This document shows, piece after piece, positions 35,922 to 44,205 of a DNA stretch of 64,000 nucleotides. The notes under the pieces were generated by a model. It did no database searches. It was not told the DNA's origin and saw nothing but the letters and a program-made list of their open reading frames with translations. The translations under genes and the position numbers were made by a program. Source of the DNA: Ruegeria sp. YS9 (GTDB lineage Bacteria > Pseudomonadota > Alphaproteobacteria > Rhodobacterales > Rhodobacteraceae); NCBI RefSeq assembly GCF_024628725.1, contig NZ_CP102410.1, positions 496,001 to 560,000 on the forward strand, given 5' to 3'. Position 1 is the first letter of the stretch. Every line of letters begins with the position of its first letter.

Positions 35922-36866
35922 TTACTTCGAGATCCAGCCAGACCAGCGGTCTTTGTTGGTCTCCATCCACTCTGCAACAACGCTGTCGATTTCCACGCCA
36001 TCCAGATCGGCCTTGCCGACCATGGCGCTCATTTCATCATTGTTGATATTGTAGGCTTCGATGATGTCATAAGCGCCTGGCCATTTCTCTTGCAGGCCAG
36101 ACCACGCGGCTTTCCAGATCGGGCCACGCGGCTTGCCGCAATCATAGGCCATGTGCGGGTTCACACCAACCGATGGGTCACTGTAGCATTCCGGCGTAAA
36201 TGGCGGGAATTCTACGAACTCACCTTCATATTTCGCCGGCGCCCAATGTGGAACGTAGACCCACAAGACAATCGGATCCTGTCTTTGATACGCGGATTCC
36301 AACTCGGCAAACAGGGCCGCGTCGGTACCCGCATGGACGACTTCGAAATCCAGTTCAAGAGCTTCGACACGCTCGTCATCGAAGCCGCCCCAGGTCACCG
36401 GGCCGCCGACATAACGCCCGTTCGGAGCAGTTTCCGCCGTTGCGAATTCCTCGGCGCAGTCTTTCAACGCTTCCCAGTTCGGCAATCCCGGGCACCGTTC
36501 CTTCATGTAACTGGGGTACCACCATTCTTCGATCGCCATCAGGCCGGTTTCGCCGACATTGACGACCTTGCCGGTTCCGGTTGCTTCGTCCAGCGCCTCG
36601 CGCCCGGTGGTTTCCCAGATTTCCATCGCCAGATGCAGGTCACCCGTTTTCAGACCGGCGAACTGAGCAATGTAATCCGCCTGAACATATTCAACGTTGT
36701 ATCCGGCCTCTTCCAGGATCGAACCCATGATCTTGGTATTGATCAACTGCCCCGACCAGTCATGCAGCGTCAGTTTGATCGGGTCCGAGGACTCAACGGC
36801 CCAGGCAGTTGTTGCGGCTCCGGCGGCCATGAGGGCCAGCGCGGAAATTCCCATTTTACAATTCAT
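35922..36866 (-). CDS. Glycine-betaine/choline-type periplasmic binding protein (OpuAC/ProX-like)
   Basis: A 314-residue binding protein with Sec signal MNCKMGISALALMAAGAATTAWA. OpuAC-type segments: IKLTLHDWSGQLINTKIMGSIL and DLHLAMEIWETTGREA. It has several Trp/Tyr residues (EEWWYPSYM, VYVPHW) that could build the aromatic box for a quaternary amine. It is the first gene of the operon, divergent from a DeoR regulator. Choline, betaine or a related compound are all possible ligands. Confidence 0.85.
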   Translation of the reverse strand: MNCKMGISALALMAAGAATTAWAVESSDPIKLTLHDWSGQLINTKIMGSILEEAGYNVEYVQADYIAQFAGLKTGDLHLAMEIWETTGREALDEATGTGKVVNVGETGLMAIEEWWYPSYMKERCPGLPNWEALKDCAEEFATAETAPNGRYVGGPVTWGGFDDERVEALELDFEVVHAGTDAALFAELESAYQRQDPIVLWVYVPHWAPAKYEGEFVEFPPFTPECYSDPSVGVNPHMAYDCGKPRGPIWKAAWSGLQEKWPGAYDIIEAYNINNDEMSAMVGKADLDGVEIDSVVAEWMETNKDRWSGWISK

Positions 36867-36924
36867 AACACCTTCTCCCTGTCGTGATTTTTTTCGATGA
36901 ATCGGTGGTATTGAGTACAGACGA

Positions 36925-37039
36925 CCACATCGTGGGGTTTTGTGTCAATAAAAACCACGTAAAGCCACATTTTTTCCTGATCTAAGCAGGTTTCCACGGC
37001 CAACCTTTTGTATTACGTTGCTTTATGTGGGTATTGTGG
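36925..37039. promoter_or_regulatory. Cluster of CCAC/GTGG half-sites between the betaine operon and deoR-type gene
   Basis: The 217-bp divergent region holds CCACATCGTGG (36925-36935), CCACGT and CCACAT exactly 10 bp apart (36955, 36965), and on the other strand ATGTGG and TTGTGG 9 bp apart (37025, 37034). Helically phased repeats of this type suit a DeoR-family multimer. No experimental link. Confidence 0.45.
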
Positions 37040-37083
37040 TATGGCTTAACGTCCCTTATGACGATGCCATCAGAGCGCGAAAC

Positions 37084-37857
37084 ATGAACCTGCCGACCAC
37101 AAACCAACGAGAAGAAGAAATCCTGCGCGCCCTTTTTCGCGCGGGCGGGTCGTGCCGGGTAAGCGTTCTGGCGAATGAACTTGGGGTCAGCCTTGAAACC
37201 ATTCGGCGAAACGTCCGCAATCTGGAAGAACGCGGCATCGTGCGCAAAGTCCATGGCGGGGTTCATCTTCTCGAAGACATTCTGGAACCGTCGCTGCAAA
37301 GCCGTCTGGACAAGAAGGTTGACGCGAAAGAGAAGCTGGCGAAGGCGGTTGCGGAGGTCATCAGTGACGGGGACTCCGTTTTCCTCGATATCGGTTCAAC
37401 TACCGCTTATGTGGCGCAGGCGCTTGGCAACCACAGGGATCTCTTTGTGGTGACGAACTCGGTTTTTGTGGCGCAGGCATTGGCTTCAAGAAACAACAAC
37501 CGGGTCTTTATGGCAGGTGGCGAGCTGCGGTCGCACGATGGGGGCGCATTTGGCGTCGAAGCTCAGGACCTGATCAAACGTTTGAACGTCCGTTTCGCCG
37601 TACTTTCGGTCGGGGCGGTCAATGCGGACCCGGGCTTTATGCTGCACGACTTGCAAGAAGCAAACCTGGCCCGCGTCGCCATTCAAAACGCACAGGTTCG
37701 CATTGTCGTGGCCGATGGCGAAAAACTGGGAAAACGCGCGCCGGTCACATTGGAACCTGCCGACAAGATCAATCTGTTCTTTACCGATGTGAACCCGCCC
37801 GAGGACATCTGCCAGATGCTGTCGGCGAATGAAATCGACCTTGTCGTCGCCGAATAA
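37084..37857 (+). CDS. DeoR-family transcriptional regulator
   Basis: A 257-residue regulator. An N-terminal winged helix (REEEILRALFRAGGSCRVSVLANELGVSLETIRRNVRNLE) is followed by the DeoR effector domain with DGDSVFLDIGSTTAYVAQAL and VTNSVFVAQAL. The start MNLPTTNQ is chosen as the family start; the in-frame ATG at 37018 would add residues across the regulatory region. It is divergent from the betaine-type importer and probably controls it. Effectors of this family are often phosphorylated small molecules, which would fit the kinase in the operon, but that is speculation. Confidence 0.85.
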   Translation: MNLPTTNQREEEILRALFRAGGSCRVSVLANELGVSLETIRRNVRNLEERGIVRKVHGGVHLLEDILEPSLQSRLDKKVDAKEKLAKAVAEVISDGDSVFLDIGSTTAYVAQALGNHRDLFVVTNSVFVAQALASRNNNRVFMAGGELRSHDGGAFGVEAQDLIKRLNVRFAVLSVGAVNADPGFMLHDLQEANLARVAIQNAQVRIVVADGEKLGKRAPVTLEPADKINLFFTDVNPPEDICQMLSANEIDLVVAE

Positions 37858-37861
37858 GCGC

Positions 37862-38617
37862 CTAACGCTTTTCGGCAATGACCCACACCGGGTGGTAAGT
37901 CAGAGGAACCCTGCCGTCAGTTCCGAACTTCTGCACGTAGTCAGCTTCGAACCGGGCCAAGGTGGACCGGGTCCATGCACCCCGAGCCCGGCCATTTACC
38001 CCTGTACTGCGCAAATGTTTCAGCACTTCTCTGGGCGTGTCAAAATAGGATGGCCGAACGCTTTGGCCAACCGTCAGAATCTTGAACGGCCCGTCTATGG
38101 CGGCTGCAAGGGTGTCAGGCAGGCATAGGCCCGGTGCACGGGCTGTCGATCCGATTTGCGCAAGCTCTTGATATTGCAATGGGCCAAACCCGGAAATGGC
38201 CAGCCACCCTCCGGGCTCAAGCGCTTCGGCAACCTGTTGCAGCAAACCGGCCGGATTCTCCATCCACTGGATCATCGAGGCCGACGCGACCAAATCCAGC
38301 TTTGCGGGCCATTCGACCAGGCGGACGTCTCCGGCAATGAAAGCCGCGTTTTCCGCATCTGCCGTCGCCCGAGCCTGCGGCGCGATATCGTTCAGGTAAA
38401 GATCGGGAAGGTCAAAGTTCTGCCGCAGCAACCGGGTCAGATGGCCAGTGCCGCATCCCAGCTCGAACGCCACATCAAACCGGTTCGGCGCGCCAACCCG
38501 GCGCATCTCGGAAACCAGCTTGCGGGCAACCCAGGCCTGCTGGCTGGCTGTATCGTTGTAAGTCTGGAAGCTTCGGCTGAAGCTTCGCTGCACCTTGTCC
38601 GCCAATTGCGCCGTCAT
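37862..38617 (-). CDS. bioC: Malonyl-ACP O-methyltransferase
   Basis: A 251-residue SAM-dependent methyltransferase with motif I FELGCGTGHLTRLL and the BioC-type start MTAQLADKVQRSFSRSFQTYND. It methylates malonyl-ACP so that fatty-acid synthesis can make pimeloyl-ACP methyl ester for biotin. It is the last gene of the biotin operon, overlapping bioG by 4 bp (which decides the start at 38617), and converges on the deoR-type gene with a 4-bp gap. Confidence 0.88.
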   Translation of the reverse strand: MTAQLADKVQRSFSRSFQTYNDTASQQAWVARKLVSEMRRVGAPNRFDVAFELGCGTGHLTRLLRQNFDLPDLYLNDIAPQARATADAENAAFIAGDVRLVEWPAKLDLVASASMIQWMENPAGLLQQVAEALEPGGWLAISGFGPLQYQELAQIGSTARAPGLCLPDTLAAAIDGPFKILTVGQSVRPSYFDTPREVLKHLRSTGVNGRARGAWTRSTLARFEADYVQKFGTDGRVPLTYHPVWVIAEKR

Positions 38618-39234
38618 GACAGCCACTCCGCCCAGCTTTGGCCCGGTTGGAAAGGTACATGCGGAGCGGCGACGCCCTTGACCACATCCGGGGTTGCAGC
38701 CCAGGCCGTCTTTTGAGCATTGGTCGGAATGATCCGGTCCCGGTCTGATATCCAAACCCGATCAAAACCGGGATCAGGGGCCGATCCGCGTTCGATGACC
38801 GCGTGAAGTTCCTTCCGTGCCCGCTCGATGTCCAGTTCAGGTATGTCAGCAGACAGTCCGGCGCGCCGGCAAAACTTGATGAAACTTGCCGATGACAGCT
38901 GATCCGCCGTGGCCCGGACAATATCAGGCGCGATGCCCCGGTCCGCGCAGGCAGGATGCAACGTACCGCTGACGGCAACCAGCCGGTCAGGGCGAAAATG
39001 AGTGCTGGCCAGCCAATGGGCCGCGGACGCGACACCGAAGGAAAACGCAAGCATGTCGACGTGGTCAAACCCGGCCAGATCGGGCAAGGGATCATCGAGC
39101 CCGGTATAGTCATCCACCAGCAGAACAGATCCGCCTCCGGTCAGCCCGCGGAACGGGGCAGCACCCAGCGCCCAACCCCCGAAGACGAGAGTCAGCCTGC
39201 TGTCATCCGATTGCGCCAGCCACCGGTGTTTCAT
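38614..39234 (-). CDS. bioG: Pimeloyl-ACP methyl ester esterase, BioG type
   Basis: A 206-residue alpha/beta hydrolase of the DUF452/BioG family. The N-terminal strand and oxyanion region LTLVFGGWALGAAPF, the nucleophile elbow AFSFGVASA, and the late His near APHVPF fit. It ends pimelate-chain growth by removing the methyl ester that BioC added. It replaces BioH, and its overlap with bioC and bioA confirms the role. Confidence 0.85.
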   Translation of the reverse strand: MKHRWLAQSDDSRLTLVFGGWALGAAPFRGLTGGGSVLLVDDYTGLDDPLPDLAGFDHVDMLAFSFGVASAAHWLASTHFRPDRLVAVSGTLHPACADRGIAPDIVRATADQLSSASFIKFCRRAGLSADIPELDIERARKELHAVIERGSAPDPGFDRVWISDRDRIIPTNAQKTAWAATPDVVKGVAAPHVPFQPGQSWAEWLS

Positions 39235-40517
39235 TGCTGCCCCCCGGCCAAAGCGACCATCGCGCTGGTGATCCGGCTGAGTTCATCAGGCGAAACAATG
39301 TAAGGCGGCATACAATAGATGTTGCGCGCAAAGGGGCGCAGCCACACTCCGGTTTCAGGGGCCAGCCGGTGAGCGACAGAAGGATCAACCGTTTCCTTCA
39401 TCTCGATAACGCCAATGGCGCCGAGAACCCTGACGTCTGCTACGCCCGGCAAACCGCGTGCTGGTTCCAGCTCGGTCCGCATCTGGTCTTCGATATCTGC
39501 GACCTGGCGTTGCCAGCTCCCCCCGGCAAGAAGACCAAGGCTGGCCGATCCTGCGGCACAGGCCAGAGGGTTGGCCATATAGGTCGGGCCGTGCATGAAC
39601 ACTCCGGCCTCACTGTTGCCAATGCCATACGCCACCTGCTTGCTGGTTACGGTAGTAGCAAACGAGATATGCCCCCCGGTCAATGCCTTGCCCAGACACA
39701 TTATATCCGGGGTGATGCCCGCATGATCGGTGGCAAACAGCTTGCCGGTTCGGCCAAACCCGGTTGCGATCTCATCGAAAATGATCAGCACGTCATGGGC
39801 ATCGCACATGGCGCGCGCCGCGCGCAGCCATTGGGGATGATAGAAATACATGCCGCCGGCGCCTTGAACCACGGGTTCAAGGATCAGGGCTGCGAGGTGA
39901 TCACCCTTGTCGGCCAACAGTCGTTCCAGCGCCCCCAACCCGTTCAGCGCCGGGTCTTCCGGCCAGTCATCCCCCAACCGAACCTGGGGACGCGGCAGGA
40001 AGTGCTGGATCGACAAAGCGCCTCGGAACAGCCCGTGCATACCCGTGACCGGGTCACAGACGCTCATCGCTTTCCACGTGTCACCGTGATAGCCGCCCCG
40101 AATTGTGGCAAACTCGAATTTGCGGGTGCGGCCATGGGCCATTTGGTACTGCACCGCCATCTTCATCGACACTTCGACCGAGACAGACCCACTGTCGCAA
40201 TAGAAAATGCGATCCAGCCCCTCGGGCAACATGTCGACCATCCTGCGCCCCAGGTCTATGGCCGGACGGTGTGTCAGCCCCCCGAACATCACATGAGGCA
40301 TCTTTTCCAGCTGGGACTTCATGGCGGATGTGATTTCGGGATGCTTGTGGCCGTGGATGGCGCACCACCATGACGACATGGCGTCTATCATCTTTGCGCC
40401 GTCCTCCCGATAGAGATACACCCCCTCGGCCCGGTCAATCAGGTGCATCGCACCGGGATCGGCCACGTTGGTATAGGGATGCCAAAGGTGGTGGGCGTCA
40501 AACTCCAGCGGGGTCAC
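39231..40517 (-). CDS. bioA: Adenosylmethionine-8-amino-7-oxononanoate aminotransferase
   Basis: A 428-residue class III PLP aminotransferase. It starts HHLWHPYTNV, the usual BioA opening. SSWWCAIHGHKHPE and the Schiff-base lysine in MCLGKALTGGHISF are present. It uses SAM to aminate KAPA to DAPA. It overlaps bioD upstream and bioG downstream by 4 bp each. Confidence 0.95.
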   Translation of the reverse strand: MTPLEFDAHHLWHPYTNVADPGAMHLIDRAEGVYLYREDGAKMIDAMSSWWCAIHGHKHPEITSAMKSQLEKMPHVMFGGLTHRPAIDLGRRMVDMLPEGLDRIFYCDSGSVSVEVSMKMAVQYQMAHGRTRKFEFATIRGGYHGDTWKAMSVCDPVTGMHGLFRGALSIQHFLPRPQVRLGDDWPEDPALNGLGALERLLADKGDHLAALILEPVVQGAGGMYFYHPQWLRAARAMCDAHDVLIIFDEIATGFGRTGKLFATDHAGITPDIMCLGKALTGGHISFATTVTSKQVAYGIGNSEAGVFMHGPTYMANPLACAAGSASLGLLAGGSWQRQVADIEDQMRTELEPARGLPGVADVRVLGAIGVIEMKETVDPSVAHRLAPETGVWLRPFARNIYCMPPYIVSPDELSRITSAMVALAGGQQ

Positions 40518-41134
40518 AGAAACCTCCGTATGGTCGCCACGTCTATGGCCGAAAACGCATCTGACAAGCTTTGCTGAGTCAGGTCTCCAAGATATGGCAA
40601 GCGTCCGAGATGTCGAACCTTGCTCATTTCGACGATGGTTTGCTCCACGTCAGGCTCCGGATTTCCGACAAAGGCAACGCCGACCACCTCGCACCCAGCG
40701 CTTCGAAGCGCCATAAGGGACAACGTGGTGTGGTTGATCGTTCCCAGCGCCGTTCGTGCGACCAGAACGACCGGGGCCTGCCATTGGGCGATCAGATCCA
40801 GATAGTAGGATTTGCGGTTCAGAGGCACCATCAGCCCCCCTGCCCCTTCAACAACCAGCGGCCCGTCCACGTGCGGCAGCGCAAGCCGGGACAGATCGAT
40901 CTCAATGCCCATATCTTCCGCAGAAAGATGGGGTGAGGCAGGCATGTTCAGGCGATACGCTTCGGGCAACACGTCCACGCCGGACAAGGTGCAGACGGTT
41001 TCCGTGTCCGTTGCATCCTCGAGGCCCGATTGAACCGGCTTCCAGTAACTGGCGTTCAGGGCCGCCGTCAGGCCAGCCGAAAAAACTGTTTTTCCGACGC
41101 CGGTGTCGGTTCCGACAATGACCAGAGCGCTCAT
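40514..41134 (-). CDS. bioD: Dethiobiotin synthetase
   Basis: A 206-residue P-loop enzyme with GTDTGVGKT (8-16) and the substrate segment VVEGAGGLMVPL. It closes the ureido ring of dethiobiotin from DAPA, CO2 and ATP. Slightly shorter than E. coli BioD. Overlaps bioF and bioA by 4 bp. Confidence 0.94.
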   Translation of the reverse strand: MSALVIVGTDTGVGKTVFSAGLTAALNASYWKPVQSGLEDATDTETVCTLSGVDVLPEAYRLNMPASPHLSAEDMGIEIDLSRLALPHVDGPLVVEGAGGLMVPLNRKSYYLDLIAQWQAPVVLVARTALGTINHTTLSLMALRSAGCEVVGVAFVGNPEPDVEQTIVEMSKVRHLGRLPYLGDLTQQSLSDAFSAIDVATIRRFL

Positions 41135-42264
41135 GCGGCCTCCGACTGATGGCTGGAGATGGTTGCGAACAGGGCCGAAATGTCCTTTGGACTGACATTC
41201 CCGGTGATCGAGACACGCAGACGGGATGTGCCTTTTGGAACGGTAGGCGGGCGAATGCCGCGAATGTCGAACCCCTGATGTTGCAAAGCCTGTGCCATCG
41301 CCATCGTGCGGGCCTCATCCCCAAGAACGACGGGAATGATCTGGCTGTTCAAGGCCGTGCCAGGCAACCCTGTTTCACGGGCCGCATCATGTGCATGACG
41401 CAGACGTTTGCGTGCAGCAGTGACCAAATCGTCAGTCCCGGCCAGTTCACGCAGGACAGCCCGTACCAGCGCAGCATTCAGAGGGGACGGCGCCGTTGCA
41501 AAGATAAAGGGTCGTGCGCGGTTGATCAGGGTATCGATCATCGCACGCGGGCCACAGATCAGCCCGCCGGAAACTCCAAGCCCCTTGCCGCAGGTATGCA
41601 GGGTCAAAAGGTCAACGTTCAGATCATGCGCCAGACCTTTGCCATTTGCCCCGAAAACGCCAGTGGCGTGCGCCTCATCCACGATCAGAACGGCTTCGGC
41701 TTCACGCGCCAGACATGACAGGTCCTTTAGCGGGGCCAGATCGCCTTCCATGGAATAGACGCTTTCAACAGCAATCCATACCTGACCCGGTCCACCAGCG
41801 GATCGCCACTCGGTCAAAACGTTGCGCGCATCCGCGGCGTCGTTGTGACGAAAGGCGCGCAGATCCGCTCGGCTGGTACGCATCCCCTCGTGGGCGCTGG
41901 CGTGAACCAGTTCGTCATACAAAACCAGATCCCCGGCCGCTGGCAGCGTGGAAAAGATTGCCTGATTTGCCTGAAACCCTCCACCCATAAACAATGCGGC
42001 CTCGGCCCCAAAGAACGCAGCTGCTTCATGTTCCAGCGCCTCATGCTCCGGGTGATTTCCCCGCAGCAGACGCGAGCCGCCCGAGCCTACGGGCACGCCG
42101 CGCGCCAGCGCTGCCTGTGCCGCCTCTTGCAACAGGCTTGACCCGGCCAACCCCAAATAGTCGTTGGACGCAAAATCCAGCCCCCGCGCCGGGATCAGAG
42201 CCCGACGGCGGTGCCGGGCTTCCAGTGCATCGAGCATGGATTCCAGTCGTTCGACTGCTTTCAT
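41131..42264 (-). CDS. bioF: 8-amino-7-oxononanoate synthase
   Basis: A 377-residue alpha-oxoamine synthase: [30 protein letters not shown], and PLP lysine in [12 protein letters not shown]. It condenses pimeloyl-ACP with alanine. It overlaps bioB and bioD by 4 bp. Confidence 0.94.
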   Translation of the reverse strand: MKAVERLESMLDALEARHRRRALIPARGLDFASNDYLGLAGSSLLQEAAQAALARGVPVGSGGSRLLRGNHPEHEALEHEAAAFFGAEAALFMGGGFQANQAIFSTLPAAGDLVLYDELVHASAHEGMRTSRADLRAFRHNDAADARNVLTEWRSAGGPGQVWIAVESVYSMEGDLAPLKDLSCLAREAEAVLIVDEAHATGVFGANGKGLAHDLNVDLLTLHTCGKGLGVSGGLICGPRAMIDTLINRARPFIFATAPSPLNAALVRAVLRELAGTDDLVTAARKRLRHAHDAARETGLPGTALNSQIIPVVLGDEARTMAMAQALQHQGFDIRGIRPPTVPKGTSRLRVSITGNVSPKDISALFATISSHQSEAA

Positions 42265-43241
42265 TCGGCGGCTTCCGTGCGGTTGTGTTCTTCAGCCGTT
42301 TCGGCCTGAAGGCCAAGTTTCGCAAACAGGATCGAGTCGGTGTCTACTTCGGGGTTTTCCGCCGTCAAAAGAGTTTCACCGACAAAGATGGAATTTGCCC
42401 CGGCGAAGAAGCACATCGCCTGCATCTCGTCGCTCATGTCACTGCGACCGGCGGACAACCGAACATAGGCTTTGGGCATCAGAATGCGAGCGGTCGCGAT
42501 GATCCGCACAAAGTCGATCGGATCAACCGGTTCGGCATCAGCCAGCGGGGTATCCGCTTGTGGCATCAACATGTTGATCGGCACCGAATCCGGCGGCGGG
42601 GTCATGTTGGCCAAAGTCAGCAACATGTCGATACGGTCACCGGTATGTTCACCCATCCCCAGAATACCACCCGAGCAGACCTTGATTCCGGCTTCCTGCA
42701 CCCGGTTCATCGTGTCGATCCGGTCCGAGAAAGTACGGGTGGTGATCACTTCGGAATAGTAGCGTTCGGACGTGTCGATATTGTGGTTGTAATAATCCAA
42801 CCCGGCATCGCGCAGCTGAACCACCTGGGTGTCATCCAGCATTCCCAGCGTCATGCAGGTTTCCATGCCCATCGCCTTGACGCCTTCCACCATGGCGACC
42901 AGCGCAGGCATATCGCGCGGCTTTGGCTCGCGCCAGGCGGCCCCCATGCAGAACCGGGTCGCGCCACCGTCACGGGCCTTTTTGGCCTCTGCCAGGACAC
43001 GCTGAACCTCGATCAGTTTCGATGCAGGCAGGGTGGATCCGTTGCGGGCCGATTGCGAGCAATAGGCGCAATCCTCGGCGCACCCGCCGGTTTTGATCGA
43101 CAGCAGTTTAGAGGTCTGGATCTTGTTCGGATCAAAGTTCTCGCGGTGCACAGTCTGTGCCCGGAACAGAAGGTCCATCAACGGGAGGTCATGAACAGCT
43201 TGCGCAGACTTTCGGGTCCAGCCGGAATGAGGGATGATCAT
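42261..43241 (-). CDS. bioB: Biotin synthase
   Basis: A 326-residue radical-SAM enzyme with the 4Fe-4S cysteines C54, C58 and C61 (CAEDCAYC) and the family segment [16 protein letters not shown]. It inserts sulfur into dethiobiotin and yields 5'-deoxyadenosine as by-product. It is the first gene of bioBFDAGC. The ATG at 43241 has no Shine-Dalgarno: a BioR-type box directly abuts it, so the message may be leaderless or start unusually. Confidence 0.94.
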   Translation of the reverse strand: MIIPHSGWTRKSAQAVHDLPLMDLLFRAQTVHRENFDPNKIQTSKLLSIKTGGCAEDCAYCSQSARNGSTLPASKLIEVQRVLAEAKKARDGGATRFCMGAAWREPKPRDMPALVAMVEGVKAMGMETCMTLGMLDDTQVVQLRDAGLDYYNHNIDTSERYYSEVITTRTFSDRIDTMNRVQEAGIKVCSGGILGMGEHTGDRIDMLLTLANMTPPPDSVPINMLMPQADTPLADAEPVDPIDFVRIIATARILMPKAYVRLSAGRSDMSDEMQAMCFFAGANSIFVGETLLTAENPEVDTDSILFAKLGLQAETAEEHNRTEAAE

Positions 43242-43242
43242 T

Positions 43243-43252
43243 TTATCTATAA
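43243..43252 (-). promoter_or_regulatory. BioR-type operator, proximal
   Basis: TTATCTATAA, an exact match to the known BioR consensus TTATMKATAA of alphaproteobacteria, one base upstream of the bioB start codon. Binding of the GntR-family repressor BioR here would block bioBFDAGC. BioR itself is not in the window. Confidence 0.85.
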
Positions 43253-43284
43253 AACTTCCTGCAGCTTGCGTTGCCGTGGATTTA

Positions 43285-43294
43285 TTATCGATAA
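43285..43294 (-). promoter_or_regulatory. BioR-type operator, distal
   Basis: TTATCGATAA, a second exact match to TTATMKATAA, 42 bp from the proximal one (four helical turns), which suits cooperative binding across the bioB promoter. Confidence 0.85.
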
Positions 43295-43356
43295 AACCTG
43301 AAGGCGCAACCGTGTTGGCGCAAACGATCCCAAATCAAGCGGAAATGCCGCGCTTT

Positions 43357-44205
43357 TCAGAAATCAAGGCCCAGATCAACGGTTCGGGCGGAATGCGTCA
43401 GCGCCCCGGACGAGATGTAATCGACCCCGGTCGCCGCAATCGATGCGACGCGGTCCAACGTCACATTACCGCTGGCTTCGGTCTTCATCCGCCCGTCCAC
43501 CATGGCAACCGCTTCGCGCAGCATCTCGTTGTCCATATTATCCAGCAATACGACGGACGCGCCGCCAATCCTGAGGACTTCGGCCAACTGGTCCAGTCGA
43601 TCGACTTCGATCTCGACGGCCATCATGTGGCTGGCTTGCGCTTTGGCGGCCTCAAGAACCTGACGCACACCCCCGGCGGCGGCAATGTGGTTGTCCTTGA
43701 TCAGGATCGCGTCGGACAACGAATAGCGATGATTGAAACCGCCACCATGCAGCACGGCCTGTTTTTCCACGATGCGTAGTCCGGGCGTGGTTTTGCGGGT
43801 ACAGGTCATGCGGGCATTCGTGCCCTTTGTCTGCTGGACAAAGGTGGCAGTTTTTGTGGCAATGCCGGTCAGGCGACCGGCAAAATTCAGTGCGACCCGC
43901 TCACCCGACAGGATCGAGGCCGCAGACCCTTTGATGGTCATCAGCGTGTCGCCGCGCCGACAGGACTGGCCATCCTTGACAAGCACCTCAACTTCAAGCG
44001 TCGGGTCGACCAGCCGGAACGCTATCGTCGCCACCTGCATGCCCGAAACAACGGCGTCCTCGCGCGCATTCAGCCGGGCTGTATAGGTCGTGCTGGGCGG
44101 GATCACGGCGCGGGTGGTCACATCACCGTAAGCTCCCAGATCCTCCATCAGCGCCGCGCGGATGGCGGGTTCGAGGATCAGATCGGGCAGGGTCGCAAAA
44201 CTCAT
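43357..44205 (-). CDS. nadC: Nicotinate-nucleotide pyrophosphorylase (carboxylating)
   Basis: A 282-residue quinolinate phosphoribosyltransferase. Motifs: CTRKTTPGLRIVEKQAV, GGGFNHRYSLSDAILIKDNH, and C-terminal GVDYISSGALTHSA. It turns quinolinate and PRPP into nicotinate mononucleotide. Last gene of nadABC, overlapping nadB by 4 bp. Confidence 0.95.
   Translation of the reverse strand: MSFATLPDLILEPAIRAALMEDLGAYGDVTTRAVIPPSTTYTARLNAREDAVVSGMQVATIAFRLVDPTLEVEVLVKDGQSCRRGDTLMTIKGSAASILSGERVALNFAGRLTGIATKTATFVQQTKGTNARMTCTRKTTPGLRIVEKQAVLHGGGFNHRYSLSDAILIKDNHIAAAGGVRQVLEAAKAQASHMMAVEIEVDRLDQLAEVLRIGGASVVLLDNMDNEMLREAVAMVDGRMKTEASGNVTLDRVASIAATGVDYISSGALTHSARTVDLGLDF

Noticed and set aside
34825..35970. 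Betaine ATPase starting at 35970
   Set aside because: That start would lie inside the binding-protein gene and translate through the terminator hairpin; homology begins only after the ATG at 35865.
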